In this document: piece after piece, positions 1 through 11,464 of the stretch
Layout: each line of letters starts with the position of its first letter
Position numbering within the stretch: position 1 is the first letter of the stretch
Source: Holophagaceae bacterium
Lineage (GTDB): Bacteria; Acidobacteriota; Holophagae; Holophagales; Holophagaceae
Direction of reading: 5' to 3'
DNA length: 41,218 bases
Assembly: GCA_025361205.1 (NCBI GenBank)
Contig: JANYAS010000170.1
Coordinates: forward strand, 1 to 41,218
Translations under genes and position numbers: made by a program
The notes under the pieces: generated by a model
The model's database searches: none
What the model was told of the DNA's origin: nothing
Seen by the model: the letters and a program-made list of their open reading frames with translations, nothing else

Positions 1-793
1 TCGAGGCCGATGCTGCGAGGCCGCAAAGCACCTGGCCGATGCGGTCCTCCAGCTTGCGGGTGGCTGTCTGGCCCGAGACGGGGATGGCCGGGAAGCCCAC
101 CTTCTCGCAGAAACGCCGCTCCAGGGCCTCCACCTTGGCCCCGTCACCGTCGAACAATTCCAGGAAGCTGGCTTGCGTGCCCGTGGTGCCCTTCACGCCC
201 CGCACGGGGGTGGTGCGGACGAGATGGTCCAGATCTTCCAGATCGAGGAGGAGGTCCTGGAGCCACAGGGTGGCGCGCTTGCCCACGGTGGTGGGCTGGG
301 CGGGCTGGAAATGGGTGAAGCCGAGGGTGGGCTGGTCCTGCCATTGGGCCGCGAAGGCGGCCAGCGCCGCGATCACGTCCTGCAGGCGGCGGCGCAGCAG
401 GAGCAGCGTCTCCTGGGCGATGAGCAGGTCGCCGTTGTCCGTCACGAAGCAGCTGGTGGCCCCCAGGTGAATGATCGGCCGGGCCCCCGGCGCCTGTTCG
501 CCCCAGGCGTGAATGGCGGCCATGACATCGTGGCGCAGGGCGGCTTCATGCCGGGCGATGGCCCCCAGATCCACCGCATCCTGGGTGGCCCGCAGTTCGG
601 CGATCTGGGCCGTGGTGATGGGGAGGCCCAGTTCCGACTCGGCTTCCGCCAGGGCGATCCACAGGCGCCGCCACACCCGCTGGCGGTACAGGGGCGAGAG
701 CAGGCGCACCATCGACTTGCTGGCGTAGCGGGTGGCCAGGGGATGCTCGAAGCGCTCCAGCTCAGGTCCGTCGTGGGGCGGGAGGAAGGGCAT
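1..793 (-). CDS. purB: adenylosuccinate lyase (5' part, cut by window edge)
   Basis: Adenylosuccinate lyase removes fumarate from SAICAR and from adenylosuccinate in purine synthesis. Only the first 264 codons are present. The start is ATG (complement of 791-793), giving MPFLPPHDGPELERFEHPLA. Family motifs seen in order are LGATSCFVTDNGDLL, LGFTHFQPAQPTTVGKR (with the conserved TH-F-PAQ-T stretch) and RGVKGTTGTQASFLELF. The last two match the animal ADSL branch much better than the E. coli or B. subtilis PurB type as I remember them, so this is the eukaryote-like subgroup. It diverges from glyA across 109 bp, and both serve purine/one-carbon metabolism. The C-terminal half, including the catalytic Ser loop, lies outside the window. 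Confidence 0.93.
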   Translation of the reverse strand, partial: MPFLPPHDGPELERFEHPLATRYASKSMVRLLSPLYRQRVWRRLWIALAEAESELGLPITTAQIAELRATQDAVDLGAIARHEAALRHDVMAAIHAWGEQAPGARPIIHLGATSCFVTDNGDLLIAQETLLLLRRRLQDVIAALAAFAAQWQDQPTLGFTHFQPAQPTTVGKRATLWLQDLLLDLEDLDHLVRTTPVRGVKGTTGTQASFLELFDGDGAKVEALERRFCEKVGFPAIPVSGQTATRKLEDRIGQVLCGLAASAS

Positions 794-902
794 AAGAACT
801 CCGGCCCTCCAGTGTCGCACGACTGTGATCATGCTCACGAAGAGCGCCCGCCAGGGCGGCCTTCAGCGGCTAGGATAGGGGCATCACCCGGGAGCCGCCG
901 CC

Positions 903-2141
903 ATGTATGAAGTGATCCGAACCTCTGATCCTGCTGTATTCCAGGCCCTGGAGCTGGAGGTTCAGCGCCAGCGGCACCACCTGGAACTCATCGCCTCGGA
1001 AAACTACGCCTCTCGGGCCGTCATGCAGGCTATGGGCTCCCACTTCACCAACAAGTACGCGGAAGGCTACCCTGGCCGGCGGTACTACGGCGGCTGCGGC
1101 CATGTGGACACCATCGAGAACCTGGCCCGCGATCGCGCCAAGCAGATCTTCGGGGCCGAGCACGCCAACGTGCAGCCCCACAGCGGCGCCCAGGCCAATA
1201 TGGCCGTCTACCTCGCCGCGCTGAAGCCGGGCGACACCGTCCTGGGCTTGGATTTGGCCCACGGCGGCCACCTCACCCACGGCCATCCCCTGAACAGCTC
1301 CGGCATTCTCTACAAGTTCATCCCCTACCATGTGCGCCAGGAGGACGAGCGGGTGGATATGGACGAGGTCCGCGCCCTGGCCCTCCAGCACCGGCCCAAG
1401 ATGATCGTGGTGGGGGCCTCGGCCTACAGCCGCACCTGGAACTTCCCCCTCTTCCGCGAGATCTGCGACGAGGTGGGGGCCCTGCTCATGGTGGACATGG
1501 CCCACATCGCCGGTCTGGTGGCCACCGGCCACCATCCCAGCCCCGTGCCCCATGCGGATTATGTAACCACCACCACCCACAAGACCCTGCGGGGCCCCCG
1601 GGGGGGCATGATCCTCTGCAAGTCCCAGTACGCCAAAGACCTCGATCGGGCCGTCTTCCCGGGCGTGCAGGGCGGCCCCCTCATGCACGTGATCGCCGCC
1701 AAGGCTGTGGCCTTGCACGAAATCATGCTGCCCGACTTCAAGGCCTACAGCGGCCAGGTCATCCGCAACGCCCACGCCCTGGCCAAGGGCCTGCAGGAAC
1801 GGGGCTGGCGCATCGTCAGCGGAGGCACGGACACCCACCTGTTCCTCGTGGACCTGCGGGACCATGGCCTGCTGGGCCACGAGGCCGAGGAATGCCTCAA
1901 CCGGGCCGGCATGACCACCAACAAGAACGGCATTCCCTTCGATCCCAACCCACCCCTCAAGCCGTCGGGCATCCGCCTGGGCAGCCCTGCCCTCACCACC
2001 CGCGGCATGAAGGAAGAGGAGATGGATCACATCGCCCGTTTCTTTGACGTGACCCTCCGGCACCGGGCCGATGACAGCACCTTCGCGCGGATCCGCCAGG
2101 AGGTCTTCCACCTCACCGACCAGTTCCCCATTCCCGAGTAG
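903..2141 (+). CDS. glyA: serine hydroxymethyltransferase
   Basis: Cytosolic PLP enzyme that converts serine and tetrahydrofolate to glycine and 5,10-methylene-THF. It is 412 residues long, the normal bacterial length. The sequence shows the N-terminal [10 protein letters not shown] block (residues 28-37), the [15 protein letters not shown] active-site loop (50-64), HSGAQAN (93-99), the VDMAHIAGL strand (197-205) and the PLP lysine K227 in [14 protein letters not shown]. The ATG at 903 is preceded by GGGAG 8-9 nt upstream. It diverges from purB and is followed by a strong intrinsic terminator at 2156-2196, so it is probably monocistronic. A TAGGATAGG motif lies 24 nt upstream of the start codon. 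Confidence 0.97.
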   Translation: MYEVIRTSDPAVFQALELEVQRQRHHLELIASENYASRAVMQAMGSHFTNKYAEGYPGRRYYGGCGHVDTIENLARDRAKQIFGAEHANVQPHSGAQANMAVYLAALKPGDTVLGLDLAHGGHLTHGHPLNSSGILYKFIPYHVRQEDERVDMDEVRALALQHRPKMIVVGASAYSRTWNFPLFREICDEVGALLMVDMAHIAGLVATGHHPSPVPHADYVTTTTHKTLRGPRGGMILCKSQYAKDLDRAVFPGVQGGPLMHVIAAKAVALHEIMLPDFKAYSGQVIRNAHALAKGLQERGWRIVSGGTDTHLFLVDLRDHGLLGHEAEECLNRAGMTTNKNGIPFDPNPPLKPSGIRLGSPALTTRGMKEEEMDHIARFFDVTLRHRADDSTFARIRQEVFHLTDQFPIPE

Positions 2142-2155
2142 CCGGTTCCGCTCTG

Positions 2156-2196
2156 CCTACCGCCAAAACGCTTGGCGTTTTGGCGGTAGGTTTTTT
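2156..2196 (+). terminator. rho-independent terminator of glyA
   Basis: A perfect 16-bp inverted repeat (2156-2171 with 2175-2190, arms CCTACCGCCAAAACGC / GCGTTTTGGCGGTAGG) with a TTG loop is followed by six T (2191-2196). It lies 15 bp after the glyA stop. The ATG of the next gene at 2209 is only 12 bp after the T-run, so that gene must rely on readthrough or on a promoter inside or upstream of this element. Confidence 0.93.
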
Positions 2197-2208
2197 AAAT
2201 GGGGCGCG

Positions 2209-2640
2209 ATGCTTCTGGTGGATGGGTTGTTCGTCTACGGCACCCTGCGGGAGGGCGGGTCGCATCATGCCTGGCTGCGGCGCACCCACCCCGAGGGCCT
2301 GACCCAGGCCTGGGTCGCCGGGCGGCTCTTCCACCTGCCCGCCGGCTACCCCGCCCTGGTGCCTGGACCCGAACCCCCGACCCCGCCTCCCGGTCCCGGT
2401 TGGGTACGGGGCGACTTCGTGGGGTACGAGGATGAGGGGGACCTCGAGTCCGCCTTGTCCGACCTGGATCCCCTGGAAGGCGTGGAGGAGGGCCTGTTTA
2501 CCCGCGAGATCCTGCCGGTGGTCCTCGAAGGCGGACACCGCTACCGCGCTTGGGTCTACCTGTTCCACGTGGAACGACTGCCCCGCTTAGAGCGGGGGGC
2601 CCTGGAGTTGACCGATGGCGACTGGTCACCCTACCTGTAG
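2209..2640 (+). CDS. gamma-glutamylcyclotransferase-like (AIG2/GGCT fold) protein
   Basis: A 143-residue protein of the GGCT/AIG2-like family. The substrate-binding YGTLR motif is at residues 10-14 (FVYGTLREGGSHH), and the family acidic position falls in the DLDPLEGVEEGLF segment. Members cyclise gamma-glutamyl amines or peptides to 5-oxoproline, but many bacterial paralogues have unknown substrates. The ATG at 2209 is chosen because the product then starts MLLVDGLFVYGTLR, the usual position of the motif; the frame is open further upstream but only through the terminator. A parS-like site (2561-2576) lies inside the reading frame. It sits alone between glyA and the convergent gyrA. Confidence 0.8.
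   Translation: MLLVDGLFVYGTLREGGSHHAWLRRTHPEGLTQAWVAGRLFHLPAGYPALVPGPEPPTPPPGPGWVRGDFVGYEDEGDLESALSDLDPLEGVEEGLFTREILPVVLEGGHRYRAWVYLFHVERLPRLERGALELTDGDWSPYL
2561..2576. other. parS-like centromere site 1
   Basis: TGTTCCACGTGGAACG matches the general parS palindrome TGTTTCACGTGAAACA in 13 of 16 positions, with a perfectly symmetrical GTTCCACGTGGAAC core. It lies within the GGCT-like gene. The same 14-bp core recurs at 14141 and 22135, and with one change at 5351, within 20 kb around dnaA. It is probably bound by ParB, whose gene is not in this window. Confidence 0.8.
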
Positions 2641-2663
2641 GGTCGAGTCTCCAGGCCGGCAGA

Positions 2664-2732
2664 CCGCGTAAAGGACCGGTTTCCCGGTCCTTTACGCGGG
2701 GGCCCGGGGTATGCGCGCAGCGCGCATACCCC
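2664..2732. terminator. two tandem GC-rich hairpins between convergent genes
   Basis: Hairpin A is a perfect 16-bp stem (2664-2679 with 2684-2699, arm CCGCGTAAAGGACCGG, loop TTTC). Hairpin B is a perfect 12-bp stem (2706-2717 with 2721-2732, arm GGGGTATGCGCG, loop CAG). They lie 24 bp after the GGCT-like stop and 6 bp beyond the gyrA stop on the other strand. Neither is followed by a T-run on either strand, so they may act as bidirectional, rho-assisted terminators or as 3'-end protecting structures. Confidence 0.6.
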
Positions 2733-2738
2733 CCGAGA

Positions 2739-5339
2739 TTACAGACCCAACTTTGGCTGTTCACCGCTTTCGTCGGGGCCTGGGTGGGCGACCTCGACTT
2801 CGATCAGGTCCTCCTCCTCGTCCAGGGCCATGGCGCTGCTGTCGATCTTGGCCAGGCCGACGACGCGGTCTTCGGCGCTGGCCAGCTTGAGCAGACCCAC
2901 CCCCTGGGCATTGCGGCCGGTCTTGCGGACCTCGTCGATGAGGAACCGGATAACCATGCCCTCCTGGCTGATGAGGAGGCACCCTTCCCCGGGTTTGACG
3001 AGCTTGAAGCCCACCACGCGGCCGTTGCGAACCCCGGCGCGGATGTTGATGACGCCCGTGCCGCCCCGGCCCTGCAGCCGGTAGTCCTGGAGCAGGCTGC
3101 GCTTGCCGTAGCCCTTCTCACAGACCGTGAGCAGCATGCCATGGTCCTCGGTGCTTTCATCGGGCTCGACGCCTTCCGGCAGATCCGGCAGGGGGTCGGC
3201 CACTTCCATGTCCACGATGTGGTCGCCCTTGGCCAGCTTCATGCCTCGGACGCCCGTGGTGGCGCGGCCCGTGGCCCGGACATCCTCTTCCTGGAAGCGG
3301 ATGGCCTTGCCCTGGGCGGTGGCCAGAAAGATCTGCTGCTGGCCCGTGGACCGCCGCACGGTCACCAGGCTGTTATCGTCATCGATGTTGAGCGCGATAA
3401 GACCGTTGGCCCGGATGTTGGCATAGGCGGCCAGGCTGCTTTTCTTCACGGTGCCGTCGCTGGTGGCGAAGACCAGGAACTCGCCCTCGGGGAAGTCCCG
3501 CAGGGCCATCAGGGTCACCACATTCTCCCCGTCCTTCAGGGAAATGAGGTTGCGGATGTGCTTGCCCCGGGTGGAGGCGGCCGCCTCGGGCAGGTCGTAG
3601 ACTTTCAGGGCGTAGACGATCCCCTTGTCCGTGAAGGCCATGAGGGTGTCGTGGGCCTTCGTCATGAAGAGCTGCTCGACGAAATCCTCGTCCTTGGTCT
3701 TCATGCCCACCTTGCCCCGGCCCCCGCGGCGCTGGCGCCGGTAGGCGGTGAGGTCCGTGCGCTTGATGTAGCCGGCCTTGGACATGGTGACGACCATGGG
3801 ATCGTCCGGGACCACGTCTTCCATGCGGATATCGCCGGAGTAGCCCACGATTTCGGTGCGGCGGTCGTTGCCGAACTGGTCGGCCACCTGCTGCAACTCC
3901 TCCTTGATGACCTTCAGGAGCAGGCTTTCGTCGGCCAGGATGGCCTGAAGCTTGGCGATGACTTTCTCGAGCTCCGCCAGCTCGTCGAGGATCTTCTCCC
4001 GCTCCAGGCCGGTGAGGCGCTGGAGGCGCATGTCCAGGATGGCCTGGGCCTGGATGGCCGACAGGCACAGCGTGGAATCCTTCTTGATGGCGGCGGCCGT
4101 GGCAAAGGCCCCAGCCATGAGGCCCGCCTTGGCCTCCTCGGGGTTCTTGGCGGCCCGAATGAGCTTGATGACCGCGTCCAGGTGGTCCAGGGCGATCTTG
4201 AGTCCCATGAGGACGTGGTGGCGCTCCTCGGCCTTCCGCAGCTGGAACAGGGTCCGGCGGGTGACCACCTCGCGGCGGAAGCCGATGAACTCCTGGAGGA
4301 TTTCCCGCAGGGTGCAGACCCGGGGCTGGCCATTCACGATGGTGAGCATGGTGATGGGGAAGCTGTTCTGCAGCTGGGTCTGCTGGTAGAGCTGGTTGAG
4401 CACGATGTCGCTGGGCTCGTTCTTCTTCAGCTCCACCACCAGGCGGATGCCCTCGCGATCGCTCTCGTCCCGCAGGTCGCTGATGCCGTCCATCTTCTTA
4501 TCGCGCACCAGCTCGGCGATCTTCTCGGTGAGGGTGGACTTGTTGACCTGGTAGGGCAGTTCGGTGAACACAATCTGCTCGCGGTCACCCGCCCGCTTGA
4601 TCTGCTCCACATGGGACTTGGCCCGCACCACGCAGCGGCCGCGGCCCGTGCGGTAGGCGTCCACCACACCCTCGGTGCCCAGCATGAGGCCGCCGCCCGG
4701 GAAGTCGGGGCCCTTGACGTGGGCCATGAGACCGTCCAGTCCCGTCTCGGGGTGGTCGATCAGGGTGATCAGGGCGGCGCAGCACTCCCGTAGGTTGTGG
4801 GGGGGGATGCTGGTGGCCATGCCCACAGCGATGCCCTGAGACCCGTTCACCAAAAGGTTGGGGAACTTGGAGGGCAGCACCAGGGGTTCCTGCATGCTGC
4901 CGTCGTAGTTGGGCCCAAAGTCGACCGTGTCCTGGTCGATGTCCCCCATCATCTCGTTGCCCAGGCGCGATAGCCGAGCCTCGGTGTAGCGCATGGCCGC
5001 CGCGGAGTCGCCGTCGATGGAGCCGAAGTTGCCCTGGCCGTCCACGAGTACGTGGCGCATAGAGAAGGGCTGAGCCATGCGGACGAGGGTGTCGTAGATG
5101 GCAGAGTCGCCGTGGGGATGATACTTACCCATCACGTCACCCACGGTGCGGGCGGATTTCTTGTAGGCCCGGTTCCAGTCGTTCCCGGACTCCTTCATGG
5201 CGAAGAGTACGCGCCGGTGCACAGGCTTGAGCCCGTCGCGGACATCGGGCAGGGCCCGGCCCACAATGACGCTCATGGCGTAGTCCAGGTAGGACTTCCG
5301 CATTTCCTTTTCGATTTCCAAGGGCTCGATTCGATTCAT
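2739..5339 (-). CDS. gyrA: DNA gyrase subunit A
   Basis: Breakage-reunion subunit of gyrase (A2B2), which introduces negative supercoils. It has 866 residues. The catalytic tyrosine is Y118 in [12 protein letters not shown]. The quinolone-resistance region GDSAIYD keeps S79 and D83 (E. coli S83 and D87), the sensitive-type residues. The GyrA box QRRGGRG lies near residue 535, ahead of the C-terminal DNA-wrapping beta-pinwheel, and identifies this as gyrase rather than topoisomerase IV. The tail is acidic ([14 protein letters not shown]). The ATG is the complement of 5337-5339. gyrB lies 54 bp upstream in the same direction, with a parS-like site between them. The 3' end faces two hairpins. 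Confidence 0.97.
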   Translation of the reverse strand: MNRIEPLEIEKEMRKSYLDYAMSVIVGRALPDVRDGLKPVHRRVLFAMKESGNDWNRAYKKSARTVGDVMGKYHPHGDSAIYDTLVRMAQPFSMRHVLVDGQGNFGSIDGDSAAAMRYTEARLSRLGNEMMGDIDQDTVDFGPNYDGSMQEPLVLPSKFPNLLVNGSQGIAVGMATSIPPHNLRECCAALITLIDHPETGLDGLMAHVKGPDFPGGGLMLGTEGVVDAYRTGRGRCVVRAKSHVEQIKRAGDREQIVFTELPYQVNKSTLTEKIAELVRDKKMDGISDLRDESDREGIRLVVELKKNEPSDIVLNQLYQQTQLQNSFPITMLTIVNGQPRVCTLREILQEFIGFRREVVTRRTLFQLRKAEERHHVLMGLKIALDHLDAVIKLIRAAKNPEEAKAGLMAGAFATAAAIKKDSTLCLSAIQAQAILDMRLQRLTGLEREKILDELAELEKVIAKLQAILADESLLLKVIKEELQQVADQFGNDRRTEIVGYSGDIRMEDVVPDDPMVVTMSKAGYIKRTDLTAYRRQRRGGRGKVGMKTKDEDFVEQLFMTKAHDTLMAFTDKGIVYALKVYDLPEAAASTRGKHIRNLISLKDGENVVTLMALRDFPEGEFLVFATSDGTVKKSSLAAYANIRANGLIALNIDDDNSLVTVRRSTGQQQIFLATAQGKAIRFQEEDVRATGRATTGVRGMKLAKGDHIVDMEVADPLPDLPEGVEPDESTEDHGMLLTVCEKGYGKRSLLQDYRLQGRGGTGVINIRAGVRNGRVVGFKLVKPGEGCLLISQEGMVIRFLIDEVRKTGRNAQGVGLLKLASAEDRVVGLAKIDSSAMALDEEEDLIEVEVAHPGPDESGEQPKLGL

Positions 5340-5350
5340 GGGGCTTCCGG

Positions 5351-5366
5351 TGTTCTACGTGGAACA
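5351..5366. other. parS-like centromere site 2
   Basis: TGTTCTACGTGGAACA in the gyrB-gyrA gap. It has one asymmetric base (T in place of C) relative to the palindrome TGTTCCACGTGGAACA. It lies about 3.8 kb from the dnaN-dnaA gap. Confidence 0.75.
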
Positions 5367-5393
5367 GTGCTTGAGATTGTGCAAAAAGAGGAC

Positions 5394-7949
<2,556 letters not shown>

Positions 7950-7992
7950 TCACTCTTTTCGGGGTGGAGGACTGCGGGGTTGTCAGCGCGGA

Positions 7993-9126
7993 TCAAGCCG
8001 TGGCGCTGTTGGCGAAGCGGACAGGCATGAGGACGTAGCGGAAGTTGAAGTCCTCGAGGCTGGGGGACATGAACACCCCCTGACCAACCTCGTCCTTGAA
8101 CTGGTAGACGACTTCTTCACCGGGCAGTCGCTCCAGCAACTCCGTGAGGTAGTCGATGTTGAAGGCCAGCTCGAAGGGATGTTCCTCGCCCGTGAAAGGT
8201 AGGGTCGCCTGGTTCACGCCCTCGTCCGGGTGCTGGAACACCGTGCGCAGGTTGGGGAACTCGAAGAACAGGCGCACATTCTTGTTGTAGTCGTCCTTCT
8301 TCAGACCCACGAAACGCAGGGTGCGAAGGAAGATTTCGCGGTCCACGATCACGCGCTTGGGCAATTCCGCCGGCAGGACCTTCTCATAGGCGGGGTAGTT
8401 GCCCGTGACGAGGCGGGAGCTGAACTTGAGGCCAGGCTGATCCAGGAACAGGGTGGTGCCGTCCCAGCAAAGTTCGACCTCGCCCTCATCGCCCAGCAGG
8501 GTTGGAATGAGGTCCAGGGCCCGCTTAGGGACAATCAGCCTAACCTCGTCCTTCAGCTTCGTATCGCAGGGAACCTCGGCGACCGCCAAGCGGAAACCGT
8601 CCGTGGACACGACGCGAATGTGGTGCTTAGACAGGTGCAGCAGCACCGCGGACAGGGTGGGCTTGGTGGCGTCCCGGCTCACGGCAAGGGACCCCAACTG
8701 GATGGCCCGCTTCAACCGCAGGACGGGGATCTTGACCACGGGCAGGTCTTTGCTCGGGGCGGGGAGTTCCGGGAAGCCCTCACCCGGCTGGATGTTGTGC
8801 TCCGAGTTCATGCCTTTGGCGCGCAGCCAGAGACGGCCACCGGCATCGGGACACTCCAGGCTCAGGATGCCATCGGGAAATACCCGAACGGTCTCGATGA
8901 ACTTCTTCCCCGGTACGGCCATGGTCCATTGCCCCTGGCCTTCCCCTGGAACGGTGGCTTCAAACGCCAGTTCCATATCCGTGGCCTTCATGACCACTTC
9001 CTTCGCCCGGACATCCACCAGGATGTGCTGAAGAATCGGGAGCGTGACCCGACGGTCCAGGGCGTGCTTCAGCAACCCCAGCGTCCGATCTAAACGATCC
9101 TTTGAAACCTGTAACTGAAGACTCAT
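7993..9126 (-). CDS. dnaN: DNA polymerase III sliding clamp (beta subunit)
   Basis: Ring-shaped processivity factor for the replicative polymerase, 377 residues, with three repeated clamp domains. It starts MSLQLQVSKDRLDRTLGLLK and ends YVLMPVRFANSATA, where MPVRF corresponds to the conserved C-terminal MP-R motif that helps form the protein-binding cleft. The ATG is the complement of 9124-9126. It lies between dnaA and gyrB, all read leftward. A TAGGATAGG motif on the same strand (complement of 9184-9192) is 57 nt ahead of the start and may be part of its promoter. Confidence 0.96.
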   Translation of the reverse strand: MSLQLQVSKDRLDRTLGLLKHALDRRVTLPILQHILVDVRAKEVVMKATDMELAFEATVPGEGQGQWTMAVPGKKFIETVRVFPDGILSLECPDAGGRLWLRAKGMNSEHNIQPGEGFPELPAPSKDLPVVKIPVLRLKRAIQLGSLAVSRDATKPTLSAVLLHLSKHHIRVVSTDGFRLAVAEVPCDTKLKDEVRLIVPKRALDLIPTLLGDEGEVELCWDGTTLFLDQPGLKFSSRLVTGNYPAYEKVLPAELPKRVIVDREIFLRTLRFVGLKKDDYNKNVRLFFEFPNLRTVFQHPDEGVNQATLPFTGEEHPFELAFNIDYLTELLERLPGEEVVYQFKDEVGQGVFMSPSLEDFNFRYVLMPVRFANSATA

Positions 9127-9340
9127 GAATCACCCTTGATGATGCTGAGGACCGGGGCAACCTGTGGAAAGCTGGGGCAAAGTCCTATCCTACCGGAGTT
9201 TCCTCGCCTGGGACAGGCTGTGGAGAGTCGTCGGTACGGGGTGGAAGGAGGGTTCCAACCACCCCTGGAGCGGGTCGTTGGGGAGCACTGTGGACCCAGC
9301 CGGGCCCACCTCTGTGGAAAACAAACTAAGCATCGCTGAA
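9127..9340. other. dnaA-dnaN intergenic region, candidate oriC with DnaA-box-like motifs
   Basis: The 214-bp gap holds four same-orientation TGTGGA motifs: TGTGGAAAG (9163-9171), TGTGGAGAG (9219-9227), TGTGGACCC (9289-9297) and TGTGGAAAA (9313-9321). Against the DnaA box TGTGGATAA they match at 7, 7, 6 and 8 of 9 positions. The dnaA-dnaN gap is a classic place for oriC or for DnaA autoregulation. I see no clear AT-rich unwinding element, so this may be only part of the origin. The 201-bp gap on the other side of dnaA (10724-10924) has no TGTGGA motif. Confidence 0.5.
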
Positions 9341-10714
9341 TCAATGGATGCTATTCAGGAGGGCCTGGACCATCCTGTGGAATTCGGGATCCCGCTTCAT
9401 GCGGTCCCTGACGGAGTCGATGGCATTCATCACGGTGGAATGGTGCATGTTGAAGGAGCGCCCGATGTCAGCAAAGGGCTGGGAGGCGATCTCCCGGGCG
9501 AGGTACATCGCCACCTGGCGCGGCACGAGGTTGACCTGCTGGCGGGAACGTCTCTTCATGAGATCCACGTACGAGACATTGAACGTCTCTGCGGTCATGC
9601 GGTAGATACGCTCGGGCGGGACCGGGGCCGTGGCCTCCTCCCCGCTCTGCCCCTGGAACGCGGCATGGGCCACCTCCAGGTTGGGCGGGATGCCGATGAG
9701 GCTGGCCTGAAAGATCACGCGGGTCAGGAAGCCCTCGAGGTCGCGAACGCTGCCCTTGGCCTTGTGGGCGATGAAGGTGAGGACATCCTCAGGGATGCGG
9801 GGAACACTGAGGAAATCCGCGTCCTCCAGCTTTTTTCTGAGGATGGCGATCCGCGTTTCAAAATCAGGGGGCTGGATATCGGCCGTGAGTCCCCACTTGA
9901 AGCGGGTGATGAGCCGCTCGTGGCAGCCCTCGAGTCGCTGGGGTGGCTTGTCCGACGTGATGACGATCTGCTTTCCGTGCTGGAGGAGGTGTTCCAGGAT
10001 GTGAAAGATCTCCTCCTGGGTGCGCTCCATTTTCCCCAGAGTCTGCACGTCGTCGAGCAGCAGTACGTCGTTTTGCTGGTACTTCTTGCGCATGGGCTCA
10101 GTGTTTCGGGCCCTGATGGCCACGGTGAGTTCATTGAAAAAGTTATCCACCTTGATGTAGACCACCCGAAGTTTGGGGTCCCGGGCCAGCAGGCCTTTGC
10201 CGATTCCCACCATGAGGTGGGTCTTCCCAAGTCCCGCCGCGCCGTAGATGAACAAAGGGTTCATGCTGAGGGGCGAGGCCACCTTGCCGTAGCTTTCCAC
10301 CACGGCCCGGGCTGCGGCAAAGGCCAGTTGGCTGCCGGGCCCCACCACGAAGCGATCCAGGGTGTAGCGGTTGAAGAGGTGGGGGAAGGCGATCGACGGC
10401 TCCGTCGGCCCCGAAACCATCGGGGGCGTGCGCCGGAGGACTTTGGCCTCCGTCACCGGGGATCCGTTGACATGAAACTCGAGGCGCAGCTCCCCCAGGC
10501 CGGCCTGGGCCAGGGCATCCGTGAATTCCTCGGGAAGCTGCTGCTCGATCCAAAGCTTCGCGGAGGCGCTCGGAACCTGGATCCAGAGGGCCCCGTCGTG
10601 CATTTTCAGCGGCTCGCAGGGCGCGATCCACTCTTTGAAGCTGGCCTCGGGCAACAGCTTGGACAGCCCAAGTCGGATAGTGTTCCAGAGGACGGCGGGA
10701 TCGGCGGAGGGCAT
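9341..10714 (-). CDS. dnaA: chromosomal replication initiator DnaA
   Basis: AAA+ initiator that binds DnaA boxes and opens the origin. The ATG at 10712-10714 gives 457 residues (MPSADPAVLWNTIRLGLSKL). A GTG three codons upstream (10723) is possible, but GGTGA sits 5 nt before the ATG and favours it. Seen in order: domain I (1-80), a linker, the AAA+ domain with Walker A GAAGLGKT (158-165) and Walker B LLLDD (218-222), then the domain IV signature region FNMHHSTVMNAID near residues 421-433. It heads the dnaA-dnaN-gyrB-gyrA block and diverges from rpmH. A TTATCCACC DnaA-box-like 9-mer lies inside the gene at 10143-10151. Confidence 0.97.
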   Translation of the reverse strand: MPSADPAVLWNTIRLGLSKLLPEASFKEWIAPCEPLKMHDGALWIQVPSASAKLWIEQQLPEEFTDALAQAGLGELRLEFHVNGSPVTEAKVLRRTPPMVSGPTEPSIAFPHLFNRYTLDRFVVGPGSQLAFAAARAVVESYGKVASPLSMNPLFIYGAAGLGKTHLMVGIGKGLLARDPKLRVVYIKVDNFFNELTVAIRARNTEPMRKKYQQNDVLLLDDVQTLGKMERTQEEIFHILEHLLQHGKQIVITSDKPPQRLEGCHERLITRFKWGLTADIQPPDFETRIAILRKKLEDADFLSVPRIPEDVLTFIAHKAKGSVRDLEGFLTRVIFQASLIGIPPNLEVAHAAFQGQSGEEATAPVPPERIYRMTAETFNVSYVDLMKRRSRQQVNLVPRQVAMYLAREIASQPFADIGRSFNMHHSTVMNAIDSVRDRMKRDPEFHRMVQALLNSIH

Positions 10715-10847
10715 GGTTTTCACCGAGAAAGGCGGGCCGCGGGCACGCGCCGTCGACGGAGGGCGCGACGCACACTCCGGCCACGCCAGGCTCGCGGGGG
10801 GGAATCCAATCTAGCATCCTGCGGGGGATGGGCGTGCAGAATTGCCC

Positions 10848-10876
10848 TTGAGAAGCACTGCCCTCGCTGATATCGT
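10848..10876 (+). promoter_or_regulatory. sigma70-type promoter of the rpmH operon
   Basis: TTGAGA (10848-10853), 17 bp, TATCGT (10871-10876), with TG one base upstream of the -10 (10868-10869), giving an extended -10. The expected start of transcription is about 40 nt before the rpmH ATG. No other promoter-like pair is apparent on this strand of the dnaA-rpmH gap. Confidence 0.55.
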
Positions 10877-10924
10877 TGAAGGTTCGTCCTCCTCCCCGGG
10901 AGGGGACTACCCCGAGGTGGAACC

Positions 10925-11059
10925 ATGAAGCGCACGTTTCAGCCCAACAACCGTCGCCGGGCCAAAACCCACGGCTTCTTAAGTCGAATGAAAACCAAAA
11001 ATGGCCGCCTGGTGCTCAAGCGCCGCCGCGCCAAGGGCCGCCACGTCCTGGCCCTCTAG
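10925..11059 (+). CDS. rpmH: 50S ribosomal protein L34
   Basis: A 44-residue, very basic protein, the smallest of the standard large-subunit proteins. It starts [18 protein letters not shown], continues with [20 protein letters not shown] and ends GRHVLAL, the L34 pattern throughout. GAGG lies 6 nt before the ATG. It is first in the conserved rpmH-rnpA-yidC-jag-mnmE order and diverges from dnaA across 210 bp. Confidence 0.97.
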   Translation: MKRTFQPNNRRRAKTHGFLSRMKTKNGRLVLKRRRAKGRHVLAL

Positions 11060-11095
11060 CCTACGGACCGGGCCCCGTTTCGTGACACCCGTCTC

Positions 11096-11464
11096 GTGAT
11101 CTTCAAGGGCCGCTTCCGCACGGTCCGCCACAAGGACCACGTGGTTCCCGCTCCCTTGCCCCGGCCCCTGCTGGGGCATTCGTCGTGTTTGGACATCCGC
11201 GCCTGGCCCCGGCCCGAGTCTTCGGGACCGCTGCTGCTGGTCACCTCACCCAAGAAGACCGGTCGCGCCGTGCTGCGCAACCGCTTTCGGCGCCAGGTGC
11301 GCATGGCCTTCCTGGCCGGCGTGGAACCCCTGCTGGGTCGGACCTGGGTGGTCTGGGTGCGCCCTAGCCGCATGGCCCCGCCCCTCGACTCGATCAGCTT
11401 CCAGGAAATTGAAACCCAGCTCCAGCTGGCCCTGCGCCGCCTCTCCACCCCGGATACCCCATGA
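11096..11464 (+). CDS. rnpA: ribonuclease P protein component
   Basis: Protein subunit that helps RNase P RNA mature tRNA 5' ends. It has 122 residues from a GTG at 11096, the only start codon between the rpmH stop (same frame) and the conserved region. The family signature is KKTGRAVLRNRFRRQVRMAF (residues 53-72), matching the RNR motif of RnpA. N-terminal similarity is weak apart from FKGRFRTVRHKD. It ends in an ATGA overlap with yidC, so the two are translationally coupled. No yidD gene lies between them, unlike many genomes. Confidence 0.9.
   Translation: MIFKGRFRTVRHKDHVVPAPLPRPLLGHSSCLDIRAWPRPESSGPLLLVTSPKKTGRAVLRNRFRRQVRMAFLAGVEPLLGRTWVVWVRPSRMAPPLDSISFQEIETQLQLALRRLSTPDTP

Noticed and set aside
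2550..4793. A 747-codon open frame antisense to gyrA
   Set aside because: High-GC sequence with strong third-position bias opens long antisense frames; its product is low-complexity (H, G, L, D, V-rich) and gyrA is unmistakable on the other strand. The same applies to long antisense frames over glyA, gyrB, dnaN, dnaA, lon, gatB and malF.
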